From: Paenibacillus lentus
GTDB lineage: Bacteria; Bacillota; Bacilli; Paenibacillales; Paenibacillaceae
Length of the DNA: 64,000 nucleotides
NCBI RefSeq assembly: GCF_003931855.1
Contig: NZ_CP034248.1
Location: 372,001 to 436,000, forward strand
Reading direction: 5' to 3'
Part shown: positions 16,975 through 23,518 of the stretch, piece after piece
Layout: every line of letters starts with the position of its first letter
How positions within the stretch are numbered: the first letter of the stretch is position 1
Notes under the pieces: model-generated
What the model was told of the DNA's origin: nothing
What the model saw: the letters and a program-made list of their open reading frames with translations, nothing else
The model's database searches: none
Made by a program: the position numbers and the translations under genes

Positions 16975-18222
16975 TCAGCTCATTGTTTCCTCATACAAAG
17001 AGAACCGCGAGGTAATTTCCTGTACCTTGCCACTCAATTGCTCGTGAACCGCCGAATGATGCGGATGCTTCAAAGCGGTCGCAATGATCCCGGCAATCTC
17101 CTTCATTTCCTCCGGCCCCATGCCTCTTGTTGTAGCCGCAGGAGTTCCGAGCCGAATCCCGCTCGTGACAAGCGGGCTTGTAGGATCAAAAGGAATAGTG
17201 TTCTTATTGACGGTAATTCCAATTTCATCTAACAGTTGCTGGGCCTCTTTGCCGGTCAGCTCAATATTCCGAAGATCCAGAAGAATGAGATGATTGTCTG
17301 TTCCTCCGGAAACGGCATGCAGGCCTTCTGCCATTAAAGCCTCGGCCAATATTTTGGCGTTCTGCAGGACGCGTTCCATATATATTCTGAATTCAGCTCC
17401 GGCATTTTCCTCGAAAGCGACAGCCTTAGCGGCAATCATATGCATCAGCGGGCCGCCCTGCGTCGTTGGAAAGACTGCTTTATCAATGGCTCGCGCCCAC
17501 GATTCCTTGCATAAAATCACCCCGCCTCTCGGCCCGCGCAGCGTCTTATGGGTAGTCGTTGTCACAAAATGGGCGTGGGGCACGGGATTCGGATGCAAGC
17601 CTGCCGCAACGATCCCCGCAATGTGGGCCATATCTACAAGGAACAGCGCGCCTACTTCTTCAGCAATCTGGGCAAAAGGCTCAAAATCAATCGTCCGCGG
17701 ATAGGCGCTTGCCCCTACGACGATCATGCGCGGCTTGTGTTTATGGGCCAACTTTCGCACCTCATCAAAATCAATGCGAGAGGTCTGAGCATTAACTCCA
17801 TACGGAATAAAGTTATATAATTTTCCAGAAGCATTGACGGGACTTCCATGCGTCAAATGGCCGCCATGCGATAGATTCATGCCGAGAATCGTATCCCCGG
17901 CGTTTACAGCGGCAAAGTAAACGGCCATATTGGCCTGTGCTCCTGAATGGGGCTGCACGTTGGCATGCTCTGCCCCGAACAGTTCCTTCACTCTTTGCCT
18001 GGCCAAATCCTCTACCCTGTCCACGTACTGACAGCCGCCGTAAAATCTTTTTCCAGGGTAGCCTTCCGCGTATTTATTGGTTAAAACAGTACCCATCGCC
18101 TCCATAACAGCTCCACTGACAAAATTCTCCGAAGCAATCAGTTCAATTTTGTCGCGTTGTCGTTCCAGTTCCAGCTGAATCGCTTTGGCTATAGCCGGAT
18201 CTTGTTTGAACAGGTGTTTCAT
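16975..18222 (-). CDS. glyA: Serine hydroxymethyltransferase
   Basis: 415 residues from ATG 18222 (GGGAGG 8 nt upstream). Typical motifs: [62 protein letters not shown] and the PLP lysine in [15 protein letters not shown]. The enzyme interconverts serine and glycine with tetrahydrofolate and so feeds one-carbon metabolism. It is the second gene of the operon, 15 bp after the decarboxylase. A genome normally has one glyA near upp; whether this is that copy or an extra one cannot be decided here. Confidence 0.96.
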   Translation of the reverse strand: MKHLFKQDPAIAKAIQLELERQRDKIELIASENFVSGAVMEAMGTVLTNKYAEGYPGKRFYGGCQYVDRVEDLARQRVKELFGAEHANVQPHSGAQANMAVYFAAVNAGDTILGMNLSHGGHLTHGSPVNASGKLYNFIPYGVNAQTSRIDFDEVRKLAHKHKPRMIVVGASAYPRTIDFEPFAQIAEEVGALFLVDMAHIAGIVAAGLHPNPVPHAHFVTTTTHKTLRGPRGGVILCKESWARAIDKAVFPTTQGGPLMHMIAAKAVAFEENAGAEFRIYMERVLQNAKILAEALMAEGLHAVSGGTDNHLILLDLRNIELTGKEAQQLLDEIGITVNKNTIPFDPTSPLVTSGIRLGTPAATTRGMGPEEMKEIAGIIATALKHPHHSAVHEQLSGKVQEITSRFSLYEETMS

Positions 18223-18237
18223 TCCCAATTCCTCCCT

Positions 18238-19710
18238 TTAAAAAATGGCCTTCACTTCGACCACAACCTTAACGTTTTGAACCGTCAAATCCTCGGGCCC
18301 CTTTACAGGAAGACCGACTTCCAAATGCTCCAGAATGTAACGGATATGCTGCTCTGCAATCACTTCCCCCGGCAGCAAAATAGGAATGCCCGGAGGATAA
18401 ACATAGATGGACTCTGCAATGATGCGTCCAGCGGATTGGGCGATAGGTATAAGCTCGACATCCCCGTAAAAAGCGTCTCTTGGCGTTAAGGCCAGCTGCG
18501 GAATCTCGGGTAGTTTGACATCCACAGCTTGAAGATCCGCTTGTTGCTTGTAGTGCTCGTTAGCGAGCTCAGCTAAAGCGTTCAGTAGACAGTCTATGGC
18601 TTCTTTCGAGTCGCCCGGCGTGATTAAGCACAGAATATTGTATAAATCGCTCAGCTCCACCTCGATGTTGTAATGGTCTCGCAGCCATTGCTCCGCATCA
18701 TATCCGGTAATTCCAAGCTCCCGAACATGCACCGTAAGCTTGGTAGGATCGAAATCAAACGCTGCGTCCGTCCACAAAATCTCTCTCCCAAAGGAAGACA
18801 GACCGGGAATTTCATTGATCCGGTTTCTGGCGTACTCCGCCAATCGAATTGCTTTACTCGACATCTCGCAGCCTTGCAGGGCGAGCTGCTTACGTGCTGC
18901 ATCCAAGGAGGCTAACAGAATGTAAGAAGTGGAGGTCGTTGTCAGCATACTGAACATCGCCTGTACTTTTTCCGGTTGCACAATGCCCTTCTTGATGTGA
19001 AGAAGCGAGCTTTGGGTCAATGATCCACCAAGCTTGTGCATGCTTGTCGCCGCTAGATCTGCGCCGGCCTGCATCGCCGATAACGGAAGCTTGTCGTGAA
19101 AATGCAGCAGCGCTCCATGCGCCTCGTCGACGAGTACGGGTATGCCGTAATGGTGAGCCAGATCAACGATCGCCTTTAAATTCGTGCATACCCCGAAATA
19201 CGTCGGATTGATCACCAGTACGGCCTTGGCATCCGGATGCCTTTCAATTGCCTTCTTGACCGAGCGAACGGAAATACCATGATCGATGCCTAAGTCCGCA
19301 TCCCGCTCCGGGGCAACAAAGATCGGCTTAGCTCCGGCGAAAATGATCGCCGATAAAATCGACTTATGCAGGTTCCGCGGCACGATAATTTTATCGCCCG
19401 GGCCGCAAACCGACATGATCATCGTCATAATCGCGGTACTTGTACCCTGCACGGAAAACAAAGAATAATCCGCACCAAAAGCATATGCAGCCAAGCGCTG
19501 TGCTTCATCAATCACTCCGGTGGGCTGGTGCAAATCATCCAAAGGCGCAATATTGATTAGATCAATGGACAAGGCATTGTCGCCCAAAAAGGTTTTAAAC
19601 CCGTTTTCCATGCCCTCGCCTTTTTTGTGGCCGGGTATATGGAACGGAATTGGATTGCGCTTGGCATGCTCGGTTAAAGCAGTAAATAAGGGGGTACGGT
19701 GATGAACCAT
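18238..19710 (-). CDS. speA: Orn/Lys/Arg decarboxylase (SpeA/YaaO-like)
   Basis: 490 residues. The N-terminus HHRTPLFTALTEHAKR...PFHIPGHKKGEG is the Bacillus SpeA/YaaO type; QGTSTAIMTMIM, VLVDEAHGALLHFH and the PLP lysine in SMHKLGGSLTQSS follow, with the short C-terminal domain (about 370-490, PPGIPILLPGE). Arginine decarboxylase makes agmatine, the first step to putrescine and spermidine, but lysine or ornithine specificity cannot be excluded. First gene of the operon speA-glyA-hemL-argD-like. Its ribosome site (AAAGGAA, about 13 nt) is rather far from the ATG. Confidence 0.9.
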   Translation of the reverse strand: MVHHRTPLFTALTEHAKRNPIPFHIPGHKKGEGMENGFKTFLGDNALSIDLINIAPLDDLHQPTGVIDEAQRLAAYAFGADYSLFSVQGTSTAIMTMIMSVCGPGDKIIVPRNLHKSILSAIIFAGAKPIFVAPERDADLGIDHGISVRSVKKAIERHPDAKAVLVINPTYFGVCTNLKAIVDLAHHYGIPVLVDEAHGALLHFHDKLPLSAMQAGADLAATSMHKLGGSLTQSSLLHIKKGIVQPEKVQAMFSMLTTTSTSYILLASLDAARKQLALQGCEMSSKAIRLAEYARNRINEIPGLSSFGREILWTDAAFDFDPTKLTVHVRELGITGYDAEQWLRDHYNIEVELSDLYNILCLITPGDSKEAIDCLLNALAELANEHYKQQADLQAVDVKLPEIPQLALTPRDAFYGDVELIPIAQSAGRIIAESIYVYPPGIPILLPGEVIAEQHIRYILEHLEVGLPVKGPEDLTVQNVKVVVEVKAIF

Positions 19711-19751
19711 AATTTTTGTTCAATTCCTTTCAGGAGACGGTTTCCGTATTT

Positions 19752-19786
19752 CGCTCTAGTATAGAGCGCAGGAATCGATCGTTCAA
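19752..19786 (-). promoter_or_regulatory. Sigma-A promoter with overlapping palindrome, PLP-enzyme operon
   Basis: Minus strand: TTGAAC (-35, 19781-19786), 17-bp spacer, TATACT (-10, 19758-19763). A 7-bp inverted repeat CGCTCTA/TAGAGCG (19752-19758, 19762-19768) lies across the -10, so a bound repressor would block RNA polymerase. It is about 48 bp before the decarboxylase ATG. Confidence 0.75.
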
Positions 19787-19885
19787 TTCAATAATTTATA
19801 TCATTTTGATAGGTTATCCCTATGGTTTAAGGGGAATGAAATCCTGTATAAGGCAAGGGGGAGACGAAAGTCGACCCATTTCCTT

Positions 19886-20500
19886 TCAGACTTCGATAGA
19901 AGGAGTATGTTCGGGGCACTCTTGGAGAGAGGCTTCGTGGGTAAGATATTTTTGGACAAGTCCGCAATAATGAGGTGCTGCGGCATCGCCGGCATTCGGG
20001 TGAAAATGTACACAGCCCAAGCAGGGTTCAGCAACCACAAGCTGGCCGCGCTGCTGCATGGCCGAAATAATAGCGCCGAGCCCCAGCTCGAAATCCGCCA
20101 AAGCTTCATCCGGAATAGAGCCGAGCACTTCTTCGAGGGAGCGCCCCCAATGGTTCAGCTGCGAAACGATGACTCTACCTTCTGCAGTCAAATTGAGCAA
20201 GGTTACTCGGCGATCCTCGGGCTTTTGCGCTTTGCTGACTAGCCCTTTACCGACCAATCCATTGATAATCTTCACCGCAGTTACATGGGTCGTACCGATG
20301 GCGCCAGCAAAATTACCCACGGTAGCCACATCACTTCGGGTATATGCCGCAAACAGCAGCGCTTGAATCTGTACGGGTGATAACCCCAGTGCGTCACTCT
20401 CTGCTTGTGTCACCTTTTTGATAGCCTGCGAAATCCGAAAGAGAGCCATGCTGACGCGGGCTGAACGATTGTCTTTGCGGTGCTGGGGATCAAATATCAT
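19886..20500 (-). CDS. MarR-type regulator with a Cys/His-rich C-terminal tail
   Basis: 204 residues, longer than the usual 140-150. The winged helix covers about residues 15-145 (LSPVQIQALLFAAY, HVTAVKIINGLVGKGLVSKAQKPEDRRVTLLNLT). The tail (about 155-204) has CLGCVHFHPN, PHYCGLVQKYL and ECPEH: four Cys and three His spaced like a metal or iron-sulfur site. Similar MarR proteins with this tail are known but poorly studied; redox or metal sensing is inference. A palindrome (20534-20554) precedes it and the next gene upstream encodes a thioredoxin-like protein, which fits a redox theme. Confidence 0.85.
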   Translation of the reverse strand: MIFDPQHRKDNRSARVSMALFRISQAIKKVTQAESDALGLSPVQIQALLFAAYTRSDVATVGNFAGAIGTTHVTAVKIINGLVGKGLVSKAQKPEDRRVTLLNLTAEGRVIVSQLNHWGRSLEEVLGSIPDEALADFELGLGAIISAMQQRGQLVVAEPCLGCVHFHPNAGDAAAPHYCGLVQKYLTHEASLQECPEHTPSIEV

Positions 20501-20533
20501 AGCTATTCGTACCTTCCATGTTCATTCTTGTAT

Positions 20534-20554
20534 CCATTTTACATGTAAACATGG
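20534..20554. promoter_or_regulatory. Candidate MarR operator
   Basis: The 12-bp perfect palindrome TTTACATGTAAA (20538-20549) is flanked by CCAT and CATGG, giving a near-perfect 21-bp dyad. It sits 34 bp before the MarR start, as expected for autoregulation. Confidence 0.6.
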
Positions 20555-20581
20555 TCAGATAAAAGCTGATTTATAAAAGGA

Positions 20582-20605
20582 AAAGGCGCCTAAGCAGGCA
20601 CCTTT
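20582..20605 (-). terminator. Terminator of the thioredoxin-like gene
   Basis: AAAGGCGCCT (20582-20591) and AGGCACCTTT (20596-20605) pair around AAGC with one mismatch. On the minus strand TTTTCCTTTTAT follows, about 14 bp after the gene's stop. Confidence 0.65.
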
Positions 20606-20618
20606 CCTATAGGCAAAG

Positions 20619-20858
20619 TTAGCCTTTTTTGACATCCTCCAGGCTCGCGCCATAGTTGATGTGATACACATTACCATCGATCACCAAAGCAGGAACAGAT
20701 TGAACCCCGGCACTCTCCGCTTCTTCAATGCGATTCCGGGCCGTGCCCAGATGCACGATCTCCGTATTAAGTTTTGATTCGTCAAGATACCTGAGCACCA
20801 CCTGCTCCGCATCCACGCAAATCGGACAACCCGCATGATAAAAAACCGCTTTTGACAT
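20619..20858 (-). CDS. Small thioredoxin/glutaredoxin-fold protein
   Basis: About 79 residues from ATG 20858: AAGGAG is 9 nt upstream, whereas an earlier ATG abuts that site. The redox motif CPIC lies near the N-terminus (FYHAGCPICVDAEQVVLRYL), and the cis-Pro is in GVQSVPALVIDG. It is a stand-alone thioredoxin fold like those that serve as electron donors or disulfide exchangers. It is upstream of the MarR gene with Cys-rich tail and could be its redox partner or its target; a terminator between them argues for separate transcripts. Confidence 0.85.
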   Translation of the reverse strand: MSKAVFYHAGCPICVDAEQVVLRYLDESKLNTEIVHLGTARNRIEEAESAGVQSVPALVIDGNVYHINYGASLEDVKKG

Positions 20859-21011
20859 TACGATCATCTCCTTATTAATTATGTAGCATTGCTACTTATC
20901 TATAGTATAGGAGAGGCCATGATCCATGATCAATTACAGATTTCTTATGATTATGATAGGTAATAATAATCGACTATGCCATTCAGCAGCCGACTAAAAA
21001 ATCATATTATA

Positions 21012-21137
21012 TTATTTGGCTTGACTGCTATCGTCATTTCCTGAACATATTTCTATAAGGTTTCCTTCGGGGTCAGCGATATAACAGACACGCATACCGA
21101 ATGGTTCAGTGGTAGGCTCGGGGCATTCTATATGCCC
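21012..21137 (-). pseudogene. VOC (glyoxalase-fold) protein, C-terminal fragment
   Basis: The minus-strand frame ending with TAA at 21012 reads PEPTTEPFGMRVCYIADP then EGNLIEICSGND, the C-terminal strand pair of VOC-superfamily proteins, including the metal-ligand Glu in NLIEI. About 40 residues remain; upstream the frame runs into unrelated sequence. Confidence 0.7.
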
Positions 21138-21337
21138 TTTTTGGCCAAGAAGGATTGCGGGATTTGCTTAGACGTTATGAAAAGGCTGGGGGCAAAACCT
21201 GGCCCCGTATGCATGAGCACATCGCGGAGCAATGGGCTGCTTATCCGGCTTTAGTCGCCAAGTTCGCCCTTACCACAGGAAAAGAGGCCGACATGGAAAT
21301 GGCGAGAGGCATGATGGCTAACTGGAACGTCGATTAA
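21138..21337 (+). pseudogene. Unidentified gene, C-terminal fragment
   Basis: A plus-strand frame (QEGLRDLLRRYEKAGGKTW, then WPRMHEHIAEQWAAYPALV to MMANWNVD and TAA) has a natural amino-acid composition but no start or ribosome site. It begins where the VOC fragment ends, so two gene ends have been joined. I do not recognise the family; it is helical and charged. Confidence 0.45.
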
Positions 21338-21370
21338 TCGCCTTTAGTTATAGGTGTTACTCATTAAAAC

Positions 21371-21403
21371 AAATCACCGTCTTCCCTCGGAAGACGGTGA
21401 TTT
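21371..21403. terminator. Strong bidirectional terminator
   Basis: Perfect 15-bp arms AAATCACCGTCTTCC (21371-21385) and GGAAGACGGTGATTT (21389-21403) with a 3-nt loop. A-rich before and T-rich after. It serves the DUF2691 gene on the minus strand and the fragment on the plus strand. Confidence 0.85.
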
Positions 21404-21462
21404 TAATGGCTCTCGCTAGATGTAGACGAGAAGGTTTCCGTGACTATTAAGCTACCACCGGA

Positions 21463-21930
21463 CTACCATACGGACAGTCTAGTTCTAAAGTCATTTTCAT
21501 CGGTGATATATTGGACATGGAAAAATCCTTTTTCGCTTGCATTTTGATATAGACTTTCAAGTTACACATTGCTCTTACAATATATCGTGACATATACGCT
21601 ATCCACGACAAGCAGGCATAGTTGACAACCACTATGTAAAAAATCCTCGTACGTTTCCACATTCGTTATGTTTTGCCCCTTGGGATAAGCTTTGAGATCT
21701 GCAAATATTAAATAATATGATTTATTTTCTATAAGATCCTTTAGAAGCTCGCCCTCCATGCCACTTGCCTGTTCTATAAAAAGGGGAGGCCCCAGTCCTT
21801 CCGCATTTATTATATAAGACTCCTCACCGCCAGTACGCCAATGGAAGGCTGAGACATCAAGGGGCTCTAATATCTCGCCAAGATAACTTCCATGTTTGTT
21901 TAGAATTTCGAAACTAACGCCCCTTTTCAT
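21463..21930 (-). pseudogene. DUF2691 family protein interrupted by an in-frame stop
   Basis: The start at 21930 (MKRGVSFEILNKHGSYLG) and the text FIEQASGMEGELLKD, SYYLIFADLKAYPKG, CQLCLLVVDSVYVTIY fit DUF2691, a Bacillales family of about 155 residues with no known function. A TAA at 21562-21564 ends the frame at residue 122. Reading through it, the same frame continues for 32 more residues (LESLYQNASEKGFFHV to RTRLSVW) to a second stop at 21463, which gives exactly the usual length. So a single nonsense mutation is likely, unless the stop is read through. The start overlaps the small membrane gene by 17 bp. Confidence 0.75.
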
Positions 21931-22081
21931 GAATGTAAATGTCCAGTGCTTTAATTCCCCTGTGAGCAAGCTTAATAAATAAAATCAAGCAGTAAACGCT
22001 TAGTCCGATCAATGCCAAATAAATTAGAATAGCCAAAATTGGAAAAATGCCAAATATGCCAACATTCGCAGCAGTATCCAT
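21914..22081 (-). CDS. Small membrane protein (55 residues) overlapping DUF2691
   Basis: The ATG at 22081 has AAGGAG 10 nt upstream. The protein reads MDTAANVGIFGIFPILAIL, then a long hydrophobic stretch to about residue 38 (IYLALIGLSVYCLILFIKLA) and a basic/helical end (HRGIKALDIYIHEKGR). It contains one or two membrane spans. Its last 17 bp overlap the DUF2691 start, so the two are translationally coupled. Such short proteins occur beside other stand-alone membrane genes in Bacillales, but I cannot name the family. A leader hairpin and a TATAAT box (22203-22208) lie upstream. Confidence 0.7.
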   Translation of the reverse strand: MDTAANVGIFGIFPILAILIYLALIGLSVYCLILFIKLAHRGIKALDIYIHEKGR

Positions 22082-22139
22082 AAGTCATCTTCTCCTTATA
22101 TGTATAGTTGATATTGCCCATACTCCTCAATCCAACAAA

Positions 22140-22181
22140 ACGCCCCAGCTTAAGATCACTCTTATCTTAGGCTGGGGCGAT
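22140..22181 (-). promoter_or_regulatory. Leader hairpin B with upstream -10 box
   Basis: CGCCCCAGCTTAAGAT (22141-22156) pairs with ATCTTAGGCTGGGGCG (22164-22179). On the minus strand TTTTGTTGG follows, then the small membrane gene 59 bp on. A TATAAT box (22203-22208) is about 22 bp before the hairpin. Loop and arms match hairpin A at about 36 of 40 positions. Confidence 0.65.
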
Positions 22182-22283
22182 GCGGTTAGAGGATATTCCA
22201 CAATTATACATACACGATACAAGAAATGCTAGAGCTCGATAGCAATCCGCTGAAATCGATACCCATGCACCGCCTTAAAAAGA

Positions 22284-23414
22284 TTACTCCCAATAAAACG
22301 GCCCGCAGCCCTTCAGCCGAGCCAAGCCTTCTACAAAGAAGTAGTCGCCGTAAATCAACGGGACATCGATATTGGTGCCCTGCGGATAGTTGCTCGTACC
22401 ATGCAGCAGCAGCCCTTCCTCTTCAGGGAGATTCCAGGTGCCGTAGTTTTCGTACAGGGACTTCAATATTCGCTCACCGCCTGCACGGTAGACATCCGCA
22501 TCTCCTCCCTCACTCTGATTCGCGAGCAGCAGAAGACCGCTTGCCGCACAGGAGCCGGCCGAACTGTCACGAAGACTGCGCAGCTCATCAGGAGCACGAA
22601 AGTCCCAAGCGGGCACACTATCCTCCGGCAGCCTGCTGAGAAAGAAATTCGCCACTCGCTTCGCGGCCTGGAAATAATCCTCCTTACCTGTATGGTGATA
22701 AGCCAAAGTCAGGCCGTAAATGGCCCAGGCAGCGCCCCGCGACCAGGCAGATTCTGGAGCATATCCCTGACCGCCCAACCCTTCCAGCATTTCACCCGTC
22801 TGCGGATCAAAATTGACGATATGATACACCGAGCCGTCATCTCGAATAAAATACTTTAGCACGGTATCCATATGCGCCTCGGCAATGTGGGCAAAACGAG
22901 GATCGCCGCTGACACGCGAAGCCCAGAACAGGAGCGGCATATTCATGCAGCAATCAATGATGGCCTGGCCTTCATTCCGCTCTCCTTCTGACCAGGGATT
23001 CCACGCCCGGATAAATTGCCCCTTCATATTAAAACGAGCAGCAAGATAGTTCGCAGCCTTCATAGCTCTTATTCGCGAAGTTTCGTTGCCTGTCAACATG
23101 TAGTTGGCAATACTGGTCAATGTCCACATGAACCCCATATCATGATCCAGCTTTACAAAGCCGTGAAGCACTTCATCCAGTTTAGCCTCACATTCCTCGG
23201 CCAGCGCCTTCAGCTCTTCCTTTCCGCTCTCCTGATACAGAAGCCAGAGCATCCCCGGCCAAAAGCCCGCTGTCCACCAGCTTGGCTCAGCCAGTTGATA
23301 TACTCCATTTTGACTCGCATGGGGAAAATCAGATCCGATTCGAGCGGTATTCCGCAGCGTTTTTTCCAGCGATTTATGCCAAGCCTCGTTTATCCAAGCC
23401 TGTTCCGTTTTCAT
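22284..23414 (-). CDS. Unsaturated glucuronyl hydrolase (GH88)
   Basis: 376 residues, no signal peptide, so cytoplasmic. It aligns by eye with Bacillus sp. GL1 UGL: DFPHASQNGVYQL, WWTAGFWPGMLWLLYQ, KLDHDMGF with the first catalytic Asp (about D92), AIIDCCMNMPLLFW with the second (about D154), WSRGAAWAIYGLTLAY and a GDYFFVEALxRL-like end (GDYFFVEGLARL). The enzyme hydrates and releases the 4,5-unsaturated uronic acid that polysaccharide lyases leave on oligosaccharides. It is the last gene of the locus and complements the lyase-like gene just upstream (105 bp). Confidence 0.93.
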   Translation of the reverse strand: MKTEQAWINEAWHKSLEKTLRNTARIGSDFPHASQNGVYQLAEPSWWTAGFWPGMLWLLYQESGKEELKALAEECEAKLDEVLHGFVKLDHDMGFMWTLTSIANYMLTGNETSRIRAMKAANYLAARFNMKGQFIRAWNPWSEGERNEGQAIIDCCMNMPLLFWASRVSGDPRFAHIAEAHMDTVLKYFIRDDGSVYHIVNFDPQTGEMLEGLGGQGYAPESAWSRGAAWAIYGLTLAYHHTGKEDYFQAAKRVANFFLSRLPEDSVPAWDFRAPDELRSLRDSSAGSCAASGLLLLANQSEGGDADVYRAGGERILKSLYENYGTWNLPEEEGLLLHGTSNYPQGTNIDVPLIYGDYFFVEGLARLKGCGPFYWE

Positions 23415-23518
23415 TCCGTAGCTCTCCTCTCTCCTCGATGCTTCATTTTAATAATTTAGATGCTATTTCTCTAAGAGGGCTTTTGCCACTGCTTAGTTTC
23501 AAATCAAATCCAACAGCC

